A DNA stretch of 55,037 bases, taken from a virus. The translations under genes were made by a program, and so were the position numbers. The stretch spans positions 1-55,037 of IMG/VR virus record IMGVR_UViG_3300032309_001623. One strand, 5' to 3'. Shown piece by piece: positions 1 through 8,030 of this stretch. Under the pieces are notes generated by a model, which was given only the letters and a program-made list of their open reading frames with translations, made no database searches and was not told where the DNA came from. How positions within the stretch are numbered: position 1 is the stretch's first letter; the number at the start of each line of letters is the position of its first letter.

Positions 1-156
1 GTCAAACCACTCAATGTATTCTTGTGGCTCTGCAATTTCACCACTTAAGTAGAACTCGTGTAAACGCCCAGTAGACTTGTTAAAGCTGTTTCCAGTTTTT
101 TCTAGGTCAAACAATTTAGGGTCTAGAATGTTTGTTTTTTTACTTGTTGTTTTCAT
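1..156 (-). CDS. ClpP-like protease, N-terminal part (cut by window edge)
   Basis: The 52 residues visible begin MKTTSKKTNILDPKLF and run into a segment FYLSGEIAEPQEYIEWFD. That segment resembles the first strand and helix of phage ClpP-like (S14) serine proteases. The catalytic Ser, His and Asp lie beyond the window, so activity cannot be judged. The start is the ATG at 156, preceded by a weak GGGTATAAG. It lies just downstream of the tmRNA coding piece on the same strand, with a GATAGCTT/AAGCTATC hairpin between them. An unrelated hypothetical protein remains possible. Confidence 0.5.
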   Translation of the reverse strand, partial: MKTTSKKTNILDPKLFDLEKTGNSFNKSTGRLHEFYLSGEIAEPQEYIEWFD

Positions 157-180
157 CTTATACCCATTCATAAAATTAGT

Positions 181-525
181 GATAGCTTATTCTGTTACGA
201 GGAAAGCTATCGAAACCCTAAGCAGTGTTTAGGCTGCTAATGCGAACTGTGAGTCGTTTGCGTTTACTTTGTTGTGCTTCTGCGGCCAGGAATCCCCAAC
301 CCTAAGGTTTCTGCATTACCTAGTTGTCCACTCTTGTACTCTTTGCCCTGTCGAAACCAATGTCAGGCCCTTCATAAAAAAGCTACTGTATATGCCCACA
401 TTAAACAAATTGCTAATATAATAACAAATCTTGTATCAGATGACATATTAACTTTCTTATGGTGGACCTGGCGGGGGTCGAACCCGCGTCCAGAACACTT
501 TTCTATTGGCTTCATACAACCATAT
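181..525 (-). ncRNA. ssrA: Circularly permuted, two-piece tmRNA
   Basis: Transfer-messenger RNA rescues stalled ribosomes and tags the nascent peptide. Read on the minus strand, the tRNA-like 3' half comes first: T arm GCGGG-TTCGACC-CCCGC, acceptor CAGGTCC, then A and CCA ending at 460. A spacer of about 89 bases (371-459) follows, then the 5' half GGGCCTGAC from 370 and the tag frame at 229-261 encoding ANDSQFALAA and TAA. The acceptor halves pair GGGCCTG with CAGGTCC and keep the G3-U70 pair recognised by alanyl-tRNA synthetase. A second helix links 336-342 with 492-498. The outer ends are approximate. The acceptor piece starts right at the stop codon of the cupin gene. Order 3' half, spacer, 5' half is the hallmark of permuted tmRNA. 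Confidence 0.9.
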
Positions 526-962
526 TATTGCTGTTCAAATCTTTCAATAATAGCGCCTAAATCGTAATTTTTAAATAGTGTTAGTGGATTAGCGCCTTTT
601 GGAATCATATCTTCACTAATAATGTCCTCTGTTGCATCTGCTCCGCGTAAAGCATGAATACATAAAACCACGGTATTTGCTTCTAGTGCAGTAATTTTAT
701 GCTCTAGACTTTTTTGAATATAAATAATATTTGGGGCAATAAATGTTGTTTTTTCACCAGCAATCTCTACTTCAACAGAGCCTTGTGCTAGTACTGTTGC
801 GTGGTCAAAGACGTGTTTACGGCCTGGAACATAGTCACCAATTTTAGTAAACCGCATTAGCTTTATCCAAACATTGGCTATAACTGCTAACTTTACTTCG
901 GGGGCAGTTTCTGCACTATATCCTGGAATATTTAGTGGTGGGGGAACTACAAAATCTGACAT
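525..962 (-). CDS. Cupin-like protein
   Basis: A 145-residue protein with the strand pattern of a small cupin: a central VFDHATVLAQGSVEVEIAG segment, then FIAPNIIYIQKSLEHKITAL, where glycine-containing turns and the HKI histidine occupy the usual cupin positions. Family members include sugar epimerases and metal-binding oxygenases; no substrate can be inferred. The start at 962 follows AAGAAAGAAAAT. Its leader contains a 16-bp stem running back to the CCA of tRNA-Thr, so the mRNA is probably released by tRNA processing. The stop codon abuts the tmRNA acceptor piece. Confidence 0.55.
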   Translation of the reverse strand: MSDFVVPPPLNIPGYSAETAPEVKLAVIANVWIKLMRFTKIGDYVPGRKHVFDHATVLAQGSVEVEIAGEKTTFIAPNIIYIQKSLEHKITALEANTVVLCIHALRGADATEDIISEDMIPKGANPLTLFKNYDLGAIIERFEQQ

Positions 963-983
963 ATTTTCTTTCTTATAAAGTCA

Positions 984-1052
984 CCATAAATAAACATACC
1001 CCACTAGAGCCCTTATAGGTTTCTTTCATCTAGGACGTATGCTTATTTATGG
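984..1052 (-). other. Long stem-loop spacer between tRNA-Thr and the cupin gene
   Basis: The arms 984-999 and 1037-1052 match as an inverted repeat in 15 of 16 positions and enclose a loop of 37 bases. The right arm includes the encoded CCA of tRNA-Thr. In the minus-strand transcript the stem would form directly after the mature tRNA end and in the leader of the cupin mRNA. No run of T follows, so it is not an obvious terminator. Confidence 0.6.
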
Positions 1053-1124
1053 TGCCGGATGTCGGGATCGAACTGACGACCTACCGCTTACAAGGCGGTT
1101 GCTCTACCACTGAGCTAATCCGGC
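1050..1124 (-). tRNA. tRNA-Thr (anticodon TGT)
   Basis: Complete cloverleaf with a CTTGTAA anticodon loop on an ACCGC/GCGGT stem, T arm with TTCGATC, a 7-bp acceptor and encoded CCA. It reads ACA and other ACN codons. Confidence 0.95.
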
Positions 1125-1205
1125 AAATCCAACTGTGACCTTATGCTAAACCGTTGGCGTTTTCGCGGCCCACATTTTTAAAGTCGTCTGGGAACTGACT
1201 GAATT

Positions 1206-1280
1206 TGGAATAGGTGACAGGACTCGAACCTGCATTGAACGGATTTGCAATCCGACGCGTAGCCGTTCCGCCACACCTAC
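1206..1280 (-). tRNA. tRNA-Cys (anticodon GCA)
   Basis: The anticodon loop is TTGCAAA. The acceptor is GTAGGTG with CACCTAT, and the discriminator is U73, which is the cysteine identity base. CCA is encoded. The spacer to tRNA-Thr (1125-1205) has a short imperfect closing stem (CAAATCCA with TGAATTTG). Confidence 0.93.
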
Positions 1281-1281
1281 A

Positions 1282-1506
1282 TTAAATTTTGTTTTGTTTA
1301 ATCAAACTACCAAAGGTATCAAATAACTGCTCAAACTTTAATTCGTAAATAGACTCCAAACCAAGCAAATAGTTTGAAATTTCATCTTGAGTTAATTTTC
1401 CGCCTTCGATTTTACCTTCCAAAACGTTTTTGTCTAAGAGTTTAATATCATCAATAATCTTCCAGCAATCAAGAATTTGCTGTTCAAGGTCAAATCGGTC
1501 TGACAT
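1282..1506 (-). CDS. Small conserved phage protein
   Basis: A 74-residue acidic, helical protein beginning MSDRFDLEQQILDCWKIIDD and containing LLGLESIYELKFEQLFDTF. Small proteins of this kind (RFDLEQQIMxCW near the N terminus) recur in many tailed phages without a known function. It overlaps the end of the upstream ribbon-helix-helix gene by 17 bases, and its stop codon abuts tRNA-Cys. Confidence 0.75.
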   Translation of the reverse strand: MSDRFDLEQQILDCWKIIDDIKLLDKNVLEGKIEGGKLTQDEISNYLLGLESIYELKFEQLFDTFGSLIKQNKI

Positions 1507-1642
1507 TTTTTGCTTTCTGTTTGTTAATGAGTTCTGTTAAGGCTTCTACAATAAATTGGTTTAGTGTAATTTTTTGCTTTTTAGCTAAATGTTTACACTG
1601 CTCAATTAATTTTTTATCAAGATATATTGTAATTGTTTTCAT
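1490..1642 (-). CDS. Ribbon-helix-helix-like small protein
   Basis: A 50-residue basic protein, MKTITIYLDKKLIEQCKHLA followed by LNQFIVEALTELINKQKAK. It has the plan of a ribbon-helix-helix DNA-binding domain: an N-terminal strand with alternating residues, then two helices. Such proteins often act as repressors or antitoxins. It begins two bases after the stop codon of the YkuK-like gene and overlaps the next gene, which suggests translational coupling. No toxin partner is evident. Confidence 0.65.
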   Translation of the reverse strand: MKTITIYLDKKLIEQCKHLAKKQKITLNQFIVEALTELINKQKAKNVRPI

Positions 1643-1643
1643 G

Positions 1644-2114
1644 TTAATTTGCAAGTACAAATTTTAATCGGTCAGCAGCATAGCTGGCGGCAAATGCTTT
1701 GGGCTTTACTTGCGCATCAATATTGCAAGTGCCTTTAATATAGCCAACTGCCTGTTGTACTACTAAACTAGACTTATACCGTTCTTGTGGATTAATGTCT
1801 AGGTGCACTTCAACGTGCCTATCTTCCAGCACATCCGCTAGTTCGTGAAATAGGTCTGACACTTTGTAAACTTCTTGCATTAAGCGCATTGATGGCTTAT
1901 CTGCTTTTTGGTCATAGTCACGCTCACGGTGAACATCACCAAAAATTTTACAGCCATGTTTGCCGTCAATGTGTACTACAATTGCCAGTGTATAGTCTGC
2001 GTACCATTTACCATGAATACTTACACGTTCTGAATCAGCACCAAGATAAATTTTGGTTTCTGGTGAACTTTGCCGAATGTAGTCTTTTACTTCATCAATG
2101 TTAAATTTACGCAT
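1644..2114 (-). CDS. YkuK-family (DUF458) RNase H-like protein
   Basis: A 156-residue protein resembling the YkuK/DUF458 family, predicted to adopt an RNase H fold. Features are an early YLGADSERV strand with a conserved Asp, a central block RLMQEVYKVSDL, then EVHLDINPQERYKSSLVVQQ with a second acidic pair, and a C-terminal KPKAFAASYAADRL. The spread of Asp and Glu residues fits a two-metal nuclease site, but activity in the family is predicted rather than shown. It lies between tRNA-Arg and the ribbon-helix-helix gene in one minus-strand unit. Confidence 0.7.
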   Translation of the reverse strand: MRKFNIDEVKDYIRQSSPETKIYLGADSERVSIHGKWYADYTLAIVVHIDGKHGCKIFGDVHRERDYDQKADKPSMRLMQEVYKVSDLFHELADVLEDRHVEVHLDINPQERYKSSLVVQQAVGYIKGTCNIDAQVKPKAFAASYAADRLKFVLAN

Positions 2115-2127
2115 AATTTTAATTGTT

Positions 2128-2204
2128 TGGTACGGCCTAAGAGATTCGAACTCCTAACCTCTAGATTCGTAGTCTAGTGCACTATCCAGTTGTGCTAAGG
2201 CCGT
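2128..2204 (-). tRNA. tRNA-Arg (anticodon ACG)
   Basis: The anticodon loop is CTACGAA on a CTAGA/TCTAG stem. The acceptor is ACGGCCT with AGGCCGT, discriminator A and encoded CCA. A34 would need deamination to inosine by host TadA to read CGN. Confidence 0.94.
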
Positions 2205-2207
2205 ATG

Positions 2208-2281
2208 TGGCAGAGGGTACAGGAATCGAACCTGTGACAAGGGAATCAAAATCCCGTGTGATACCATTTCACTAACCCCCA
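2208..2281 (-). tRNA. tRNA-Gln (anticodon TTG)
   Basis: The anticodon loop is TTTTGAT, discriminator G and encoded CCA. Position 1-72 is a U-U mismatch; a weak first pair is expected for glutamine identity. It is three bases from tRNA-Arg. Confidence 0.93.
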
Positions 2282-2285
2282 ATAA

Positions 2286-2891
2286 TTATAATAAGTCTTT
2301 ACGATTTAGCCTTTTGGCTACCATCATATGTACTACGTCCCAATCTGAAAAACTTTGTGGCTCGTCATAACAATATTGTTTAACTCTGAATACATTACCG
2401 TTTACAACAGTTGCAGCGTACCAAGTTTCATAAGCGCCACGTCTAACTCCAAGATTGAAGTGCGCCTCTACTTGTGCAGGGTCTCCACCAAAATAGTAAT
2501 CTTCAAACGTGCTTGCTAAAGGTGGGTATGGTCTTCCGTATTCTTGCAAATTAGTGCCAACTGCAAGTACTTTGCAAAAATCAGGCAACCAACTAGGAGT
2601 TGTTTCGGCTAACTCATACTTGCGAAGAAAACTAGTCTTACTAGCCATACAAAATTTTCTAGCACCTATAGCAGCAGTTGGTCCAAATAGATTAGCAACT
2701 GCTGTTTTGGGGATATAAGCAGTTATTACATCTTCTTGTAAAACGGAATGAAATACTGGTTCTGATATACCATAGTAATCTTCTGCATTTACCCAGCTAA
2801 AACTAGCTTTAAGCGTCTCATAGACTTCTTCGTATTTAGGGCCAGCAGAGTGTAATTGGCGAGCTTCATCATCTACATAGTATACTTCCAC
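2286..2891 (-). CDS. Hypothetical phage protein near the tail fibre
   Basis: A 201-residue protein starting MEVYYVDDEARQLHSAGPKY, with an aromatic-rich middle (PVFHSVLQEDVITAYIPK) and no motif I recognise. Its start directly abuts the stop of the small gene at 2892, so it is co-transcribed with the tail fibre genes. A fibre-associated or chaperone role is possible from position only. Confidence 0.6.
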   Translation of the reverse strand: MEVYYVDDEARQLHSAGPKYEEVYETLKASFSWVNAEDYYGISEPVFHSVLQEDVITAYIPKTAVANLFGPTAAIGARKFCMASKTSFLRKYELAETTPSWLPDFCKVLAVGTNLQEYGRPYPPLASTFEDYYFGGDPAQVEAHFNLGVRRGAYETWYAATVVNGNVFRVKQYCYDEPQSFSDWDVVHMMVAKRLNRKDLL

Positions 2892-3101
2892 TTAAATCCA
2901 CCCTTCTTTGTCTAAAAGATTAAATACTTTTTCTTCTATATCCGCATCTGAGTATTCCGCGTCAACTACATACGTTGATTGCAAACCTCTATTAGAAACA
3001 GTTCTGTCGGGATTAACTATTGATTTTTTAACAGTAAAAAACACTGTTTTTGTTTTATCAGGGTTAATTCTTACAGCATCTATTGTAAAATTTTTAATCA
3101 T
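2892..3101 (-). CDS. Small protein following the tail fibre
   Basis: A protein of about 69 residues, MIKNFTIDAVRINPDKTKTV and on, ending in an acidic tail SDADIEEKVFNLLDKEGWI. The start at 3101 overlaps the fibre stop codon (TATGATTAA), a usual coupling arrangement. An ATG at 3113 would add four residues. Function unknown; it could be a fibre assembly chaperone by position. Confidence 0.6.
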   Translation of the reverse strand: MIKNFTIDAVRINPDKTKTVFFTVKKSIVNPDRTVSNRGLQSTYVVDAEYSDADIEEKVFNLLDKEGWI

Positions 3102-6100
3102 ACCTACTCGCATCCGCAGTTATAAGAGTATTATTTGTTAAATTAAGGGTCTCATTAGTATAAGGCCAAACACCCCCAGAGCCATAGCCGCCCCCAGTAT
3201 TAATACCAAATAGAGCACTAGACCTGTTATATGAGTACCAACAGCCAGTAGTTACAGGTACCCAACCAGCATTAATACCTGGAGTGGTTCCTACTACTAC
3301 AAGTAGTGGGGCTACTGTTCCGTTACTAGCTCTAAGTTGCGTTGTAAAATCTGTATCTGTCCTAGTTGCTGTGCCTATAAATAACTGACCACGGTCATAT
3401 CCTTGACCAGTTTGATTATTATCAAATTTTATGGCTATGGTATCTGGGCTATTTTCTGAAAACTGTGCTTCCCACTTAATATTTCTTTCTGCTGCTCGGG
3501 AAGGGTCTCCTATCTCAGTATTTGCAATATTATTACCTAAATGTCCCTCAAATCTTAATATAAATTTTCTATTGGGTGCTGTACCAGTTAGTGTTGTATA
3601 AACACTGTTGCTACTAGTATCACTAGCACAAATCATTATTTTTGGGAACGGAACGTATGCAGGTATATTTAAACCATTATACTCAGTAGAGCCACCACCA
3701 AAAGTAATATAACTATTAGTACTAACATAAAGTTTGCTGTACAATTTACTTGAATCGGCATTTTCATCACTAGTCATGCGTACTGGCCAAGGAGTTGGTA
3801 TTTCCCAATATCCGTCATCCCCCTTTATATTTTCGGGGACAGTTCTTGGAGTATAGTTGCTACTAGCAGTAGTATATGTGGTAAAATTTGGACTATTAAC
3901 AGTAATGTAAGTTCCGTCCCAATAAGAACTGTTATAATAACTATCGATCACTATATTCTGTTGTTGAGTGAGCGTATACGTTAAACCTACCGTAGCCGCA
4001 GCCGGAGGGTATGGGTGAAACATCATAGTACTAGCTCTATAAACAGTGGGGTTGTAAGCTATTGCACCCCTGAAAAAAGCCCAATAATGGCTATACCAAC
4101 TTTGATTAGTTTGACGTCCTACACAATTACCATATACATCAATTCCAGTACAGGTCTCTTGATCGTCATACCAGACTGATTCTCTCATGGATTGGGCAAC
4201 ACTTGTATAAAAATACATTGGTTTAGACATATTAGCAGAACTAAGAACAAATGTATTATAGTTTTGAGGAACAAAAATCTGCCCTCTAACGTCATCTCCA
4301 GCACTGCAATCTCGACCAATAGCTGCGGGGCCTCCACCAAAACTATCTTTGGGATTTGCAGGATGTGATACTGTTGTGCCGCCAGTAATTGCTAAAGGTT
4401 TTAATCTACTATCAAATCCAGGGGTTCCATCGTCAGCATAAACTATCATTCCGTGGGTTTCTGTAGCTGTAGAGGCTCTTGCATCAGCAAAAATATAAAT
4501 TTCTGGATAGCCTCCGCTGTAGCTGCTATTTCTGCCATTATTTATAGCTATATTATTTTTATCATTTTCTCTAAATTGTGCTTCCCAAACTATTGGGGCT
4601 CTTGAAGCTGTAGCTGTAGTATCAGTTAATCTTTTGCCTTCATATCTAGCTACAAATATTCTGTTGGGTGCGGTACCTGTTGTTAGTGTGTATACATTAT
4701 AAGCATATCTTCTACCAGAACCAACCAAAATGCCTATAGGGGCAAATCTTGATAAATTAAGTGTTGATATATTGCTTACATCAGCTCCATTAGTAAACAC
4801 AAAAGCTTGTCCAGGGTAACCACCGCCACCAGGCCCATAAATCCAGCCATTAGTGCCAGGATAACCACCATTGTTCCAAGTTCCGCCGTTGCCTCCTGGA
4901 TAACCCCACCTGTCCTGACCGTAGCCTGTATCTCCACCGTCCCCAACAATTGCATTATAATCTAGTGATTTAGGCGAAATGCCAGCTTCAAAAGCTGTAG
5001 CTGCTGTGCCGCCGATGTAATAAGAACCAGCGCCTTGAAGGCCAAAAGGTGCACCACCAGCACCGCCGCCTGAACTGTAGTTGTCTCCAGTGCCGCCACC
5101 GCCACCGCCACCGCCACCGCCGGTAATAATACCAGCACTATATAAATTAAAACTAGTACTAGCGCGTATAGCTGTACCGCCAGTTTCTCCAGCCTGAGCC
5201 GGTGAACCGTAAGATGCCCCTCTACCTCCGTCTCCGCCGCGACCTACAATTGCTCCAAAATTAACTATAGTTAAGCCGCCTGGAAAACTACCCTCAATAA
5301 GCAATGCTTGACTGTTTTTAGTTTTAGTCGTTACAAGTGTTCTTTCAGGTATATAGAATAGTGCAGCAGATTGTTGGTCCCACCCTGCTGCCACTAAGGC
5401 TTCTCGTACATTAATACCCGTATCTACTACTGTCCAAGTTTCTGCAGGATTAATTCTTGTGGCTTCATATCCACCTGCTGGAGTAAGTAAAAAAGCATCA
5501 AATTTTGAGGAATAACCTTTATCAAAAGTTATAAAACTTTCAGTGCTTATATAGACTGTATCTTTATATGAATTGCCTATATTAATAGCCCAAGGCAAAT
5601 TAACAGTAAAATAACCATTTTGATTATTTCCTGTTAAAGGGGCTGTTGTTAAACCTTTACCAAGTAATTCTGCATTAGGATACGTGACTAACTGATTTAT
5701 TTGATTTGGAGTCTGAGTACTAACTAATGTTCCATAGTAAGGATAACTAAATTTTGGAATGTACCTATAAGGAGTAATACTAGAATTTGAAACTACTCCA
5801 TTATTACTAGTTTCCTCACTTGTACTATAAAGATAAGTAACTGCTGTACTACTAGTACCAGATCTAATTAATTCAATATCCCAGCGATTATTTCCTTTAT
5901 TTTCAACCCTAACAACGGCATGATAGTCCGATGTAGGCATTGTAAAAAATGGTACTGGTGTTGTTGCGCAAGTGGCTGTGTATCTCCAGTGACGGATGCC
6001 CCCAAAATACTCGCTTTGATAAATAACTCCAGCATCTGGGTCAGTGGCTGAAATTACAGTGTTTCTTGGAGCTGCTATTTTTTGTATAAAATGCAAATTT

Positions 6101-6162
6101 CTAGTATCTGAAGACACTAAAACTTGGTTATTATCATTTACTGCTTGAAATCCATAACTCAT
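3094..6162 (-). CDS. Large glycine-rich tail fibre or adhesin
   Basis: A 1022-residue protein, probably receptor-binding. The start MSYGFQAVNDNNQVLVSSDT resembles short phage fibre N-termini. Residues about 300-455 are glycine-rich, with runs such as GAIVGRGGDGGRG, a ten-glycine tract near 354 and PGGGGYPGQAF, recalling the polyglycine sandwich of T4-type gp38 adhesins. A second module appears twice, near 480-560 and 855-930, with TGTAPNRxF, RxEG, then WEAQF and DxIAI. It is rich in Tyr, Asn, Thr and Ser. It lies within the tRNA cluster, more than 35 kb from the tail genes, and overlaps its small upstream partner by 4 bases. Host-range variation would be expected here. Confidence 0.8.
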   Translation of the reverse strand: MSYGFQAVNDNNQVLVSSDTRNLHFIQKIAAPRNTVISATDPDAGVIYQSEYFGGIRHWRYTATCATTPVPFFTMPTSDYHAVVRVENKGNNRWDIELIRSGTSSTAVTYLYSTSEETSNNGVVSNSSITPYRYIPKFSYPYYGTLVSTQTPNQINQLVTYPNAELLGKGLTTAPLTGNNQNGYFTVNLPWAINIGNSYKDTVYISTESFITFDKGYSSKFDAFLLTPAGGYEATRINPAETWTVVDTGINVREALVAAGWDQQSAALFYIPERTLVTTKTKNSQALLIEGSFPGGLTIVNFGAIVGRGGDGGRGASYGSPAQAGETGGTAIRASTSFNLYSAGIITGGGGGGGGGGTGDNYSSGGGAGGAPFGLQGAGSYYIGGTAATAFEAGISPKSLDYNAIVGDGGDTGYGQDRWGYPGGNGGTWNNGGYPGTNGWIYGPGGGGYPGQAFVFTNGADVSNISTLNLSRFAPIGILVGSGRRYAYNVYTLTTGTAPNRIFVARYEGKRLTDTTATASRAPIVWEAQFRENDKNNIAINNGRNSSYSGGYPEIYIFADARASTATETHGMIVYADDGTPGFDSRLKPLAITGGTTVSHPANPKDSFGGGPAAIGRDCSAGDDVRGQIFVPQNYNTFVLSSANMSKPMYFYTSVAQSMRESVWYDDQETCTGIDVYGNCVGRQTNQSWYSHYWAFFRGAIAYNPTVYRASTMMFHPYPPAAATVGLTYTLTQQQNIVIDSYYNSSYWDGTYITVNSPNFTTYTTASSNYTPRTVPENIKGDDGYWEIPTPWPVRMTSDENADSSKLYSKLYVSTNSYITFGGGSTEYNGLNIPAYVPFPKIMICASDTSSNSVYTTLTGTAPNRKFILRFEGHLGNNIANTEIGDPSRAAERNIKWEAQFSENSPDTIAIKFDNNQTGQGYDRGQLFIGTATRTDTDFTTQLRASNGTVAPLLVVVGTTPGINAGWVPVTTGCWYSYNRSSALFGINTGGGYGSGGVWPYTNETLNLTNNTLITADASRYD

Positions 6163-6491
6163 CTCATTAACACCAATATAAAAGCTTTTTCAGAACCTCC
6201 GGTAACTTTAACACTACCACCGCCCAAACCAGTTGCACTATTATATGCTCCAGTATTGTTATAAGTAATTGTATGTGCTATAGCTCTGCGTGTAGTTGGA
6301 GGGGCATCAATCAAAATCTGTAAAACTAATACTTCTTTTCCTATAATAGTGGTATAGTTTTTTACAACAAAACTGCCATTTACAGAGGCAGTTACTTCAA
6401 AATAGTCTACTTGATTCCAAGTAACATCTGCACTTGAGTATATTAATTCTTGAGAACTATTATATACTGCTAAACCATGAGTTGTGGCCAT
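6159..6491 (-). CDS. Tail fibre-associated structural protein
   Basis: A 110-residue protein, MATTHGLAVYNSSQELIYSS then VTWNQVDYFEV, with alternating beta strands. Its N terminus parallels that of the downstream fibre (tyrosine-rich, NNDNQ/NSSQ turn), so the two may be paralogous fibre modules or connector and fibre. It overlaps the fibre start by 4 bases (ATGA type). Its leader contains the long stem that begins at the CCA of tRNA-Asn. Confidence 0.65.
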   Translation of the reverse strand: MATTHGLAVYNSSQELIYSSADVTWNQVDYFEVTASVNGSFVVKNYTTIIGKEVLVLQILIDAPPTTRRAIAHTITYNNTGAYNSATGLGGGSVKVTGGSEKAFILVLMR

Positions 6492-6505
6492 AGTAATCCT
6501 TTACT

Positions 6506-6663
6506 AAATTTTATAACTGTTCTACTGTGATTTTAAGAAGCTATATGCTTCACCTATGTCTATGTCTCAAGACAGTGTGTTTCGTGGACTTTGAAACGAT
6601 AGGCAGTTATTACCTTAGTAGATAGGCTCTGTCCTGATTTTCTTATTCACAGTTATAAAATTT
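6506..6663 (-). other. Structured tRNA-fibre spacer closed by a 15-bp stem
   Basis: Arms 6506-6520 and 6649-6663 are a perfect 15-bp inverted repeat. Base 6663 is also the terminal A of the tRNA-Asn CCA. The 128 bases inside hold smaller hairpins, including GAAGC/GCTTC and GACAG/CTGTC. On the minus strand it forms the leader of the fibre operon. It could be a processed small RNA or a leader structure. Confidence 0.65.
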
Positions 6664-6738
6664 GGCTCCCCAGCGTGGGATCGAACCACGGACACCTTGA
6701 TTAACAGTCAAGTGCAACTACCGCTGTGCTACTAGGGA
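6663..6738 (-). tRNA. tRNA-Asn (anticodon GTT)
   Basis: The anticodon loop CTGTTAA sits on a CTTGA/TCAAG stem. The acceptor TCCCTAG pairs with CTGGGGA; discriminator G and encoded CCA. Confidence 0.95.
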
Positions 6739-6746
6739 ATGTGTTT

Positions 6747-6902
6747 TTACCAATGTTTAATTACACCGGCAACGATAAAGCAGTTAGTTACTAAATAACT
6801 AACTACAATAATTGTTCTGATTATGGCGACTTTATCAGCCTGAGAGTCATCTCCTGCTTTTTCGCCTAGGGCTTTTGCCCACAATGTCCAATACTTTTTC
6901 AT
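6747..6902 (-). CDS. Small membrane protein
   Basis: A 51-residue protein, MKKYWTLWAKALGEKAGDDS, followed by one hydrophobic span (about residues 26-48, IIRTIIVVSYLVTNCFIVAGVI). Very similar small proteins (KLWAKALGEKxGD then a membrane helix) are common in T4-like and marine phages, function unknown. The start at 6902 fits that family; an upstream in-frame ATG at 6971 would add 23 atypical residues. Confidence 0.65.
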   Translation of the reverse strand: MKKYWTLWAKALGEKAGDDSQADKVAIIRTIIVVSYLVTNCFIVAGVIKHW

Positions 6903-6983
6903 AATTGGCGGTCTCAAGGGGTAACGATCCCCTTCTTTAGCAGTGACAGTGCTACGTGCGTCCATGAACACTTTGAGACCAAT

Positions 6984-7067
6984 TGGTACGAGAGACGGGA
7001 CTCGAACCCGTATGCCTTGCGACGGCAGATTTTAAGTCTGCTGCGTATACCATTCCGCCACTCTCGC
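6984..7067 (-). tRNA. tRNA-Leu (anticodon TAA)
   Basis: Class II tRNA with a long variable arm. The loop CTTAAAA sits on GCAGA/TCTGC; acceptor GCGAGAG with CTCTCGT; CCA encoded. It reads TTA, a codon frequent in this AT-rich genome. Confidence 0.95.
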
Positions 7068-7075
7068 ATATATAC

Positions 7076-7168
7076 TGGTGGATTAGGTTGGATTCGAACC
7101 AACAATGTTTTCCCAGAGGGGACGGATTTACAGTCCGCCGATGCACACGCCATAGCATCAACTAATCC
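7076..7168 (-). tRNA. tRNA-Tyr (anticodon GTA)
   Basis: Loop CTGTAAA, long variable arm typical of bacterial tRNA-Tyr, perfect acceptor GGATTAG/CTAATCC, discriminator A, CCA encoded. Confidence 0.94.
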
Positions 7169-7184
7169 AGTAATTTAATATATA

Positions 7185-7213
7185 ATTATATCAAAAAATG
7201 ACTGTTGAGTCAA
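7185..7213 (-). promoter_or_regulatory. Sigma70-type promoter upstream of tRNA-Tyr
   Basis: Read on the minus strand: TTGACT, 17 bases, TATAAT, with an extended -10 (TGA before TATAAT). It would drive tRNA-Tyr, tRNA-Leu and genes to the left. Confidence 0.7.
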
Positions 7214-7223
7214 ATTTAAAATT

Positions 7224-7297
7224 TGGCATCCCGAGAGGGACTCGAACCCCCACTTACAGTTTTGGAGACTGCAGTGCTGCCATTACACTATCGAGAT
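7224..7297 (-). tRNA. tRNA-Trp (anticodon CCA)
   Basis: Loop CTCCAAA, acceptor ATCTCGA with TCGGGAT, discriminator G, CCA encoded. Confidence 0.95.
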
Positions 7298-7304
7298 ATT
7301 TAAT

Positions 7305-7379
7305 TGGTGGACATAAGTAGATTCGAACTACTGACCTAAGCCGTATGAAGACTGTGCACTACCGCTGTGCTATATGTCC
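7305..7379 (-). tRNA. tRNA with CAT anticodon (Met, or Ile2 if modified)
   Basis: Loop TTCATAC on a stem with a C-U mismatch at 27-43; perfect acceptor GGACATA/TATGTCC, discriminator A, CCA encoded. A CAT anticodon may be elongator Met or, after lysidine modification, Ile reading ATA. Sequence alone does not settle which; a second CAT tRNA at 7499-7575 has the more typical Met loop. Confidence 0.88.
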
Positions 7380-7498
7380 TGGAATAGTTTTTGTGTGTCA
7401 GGATAACTATCAACCCCGTGAGAGCAGCCCATCTTGTTTTCGCTTCAGCGGACGCAGGACTATGGTATTAGCATAGATTTGTTTACAAGCCTGCAATT
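7380..7498 (-). other. Spacer between two CAT tRNAs with internal hairpins
   Basis: No gene is visible. It contains a GCAGG/CCTGC stem around a CTATG/CATAG hairpin, and an ATAGTT/AACTAT hairpin. Unlike other spacers nearby, it has no long closing stem against the tRNA ends. Possibly a small structured RNA. Confidence 0.35.
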
Positions 7499-7575
7499 TG
7501 GTTGCGGAGGTTGGATTCGAACCAACGATTCTTGGCTTATGAGACCAAGCGGATAGACCACTTCCATACACCGCT
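7499..7575 (-). tRNA. tRNA-Met (anticodon CAT)
   Basis: Loop CTCATAA on TTGGT/GCCAA, T arm GTTGG/CCAAC, CCA encoded. The acceptor is irregular: AGCGGTG against CTCCGCA leaves mismatches at 1-72 (A-A) and 6-67 (U-U). A 1-72 mismatch recalls initiator tRNA, but the anticodon stem lacks the three G-C pairs of initiators. Confidence 0.88.
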
Positions 7576-7580
7576 ATATT

Positions 7581-7742
7581 TTAATAGCAACTGTTAAAGA
7601 GACGACGATTTTGATAGTTGTCCCAAATTTTTTCTAATCGCTGCACATCTTTGTGATCTACAGGATTAGCGTCGTTGATAAAGTCTTCCATCGTGTAAGG
7701 TTTCAACATTTCCTGTACACGCTGCATTAAGTCACTTAGCAT
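7581..7742 (-). CDS. Small hypothetical protein
   Basis: A 53-residue protein beginning MLSDLMQRVQEMLKPYTMED and ending NNYQ-like aromatic (IWDNYQNRRLFNSCY). It overlaps the end of the upstream gene by 11 bases, which suggests translational coupling. It ends just before tRNA-Met. Its codon use and acidic/basic balance look like a real gene. Family unknown. Confidence 0.6.
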   Translation of the reverse strand: MLSDLMQRVQEMLKPYTMEDFINDANPVDHKDVQRLEKIWDNYQNRRLFNSCY

Positions 7743-7956
7743 TTACAAAGCCGTACAATTCTTTAGCTTTAGCTACGACTTCTGAAAAATCATACATTTT
7801 AGGTGCATATTCTTGCCAATCTGATTGCACTTTTTGACCGGTAACTACTAGTTGGTCAAATACTTGCTTGGCAAAAGCTGTGTTGATTTCTTGTTGTTTT
7901 TCTAGGTACTCTGTAGCCATTTCCAGCATTTGAGTACGGATTTCAAATGGATTCAT
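7732..7956 (-). CDS. Small conserved phage protein
   Basis: A 74-residue helical protein, MNPFEIRTQMLEMATEYLEK then DFSEVVAKAKELYGFVNAK. Proteins with this NPFEIR start and KAxELYxFV end are widespread in tailed phages near structural genes; function unknown. The start at 7956 is set by CGGAGATTTAT upstream; the longer frame reaching 8013 lacks a binding site. Confidence 0.8.
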   Translation of the reverse strand: MNPFEIRTQMLEMATEYLEKQQEINTAFAKQVFDQLVVTGQKVQSDWQEYAPKMYDFSEVVAKAKELYGFVNAK

Positions 7957-8030
7957 ATAAATCTCCGTGTGTTGTGTGTGAAATAAAGGTCGCGTCTTTT
8001 TGAGCCTTAACACGACTATGGGGGCTAATA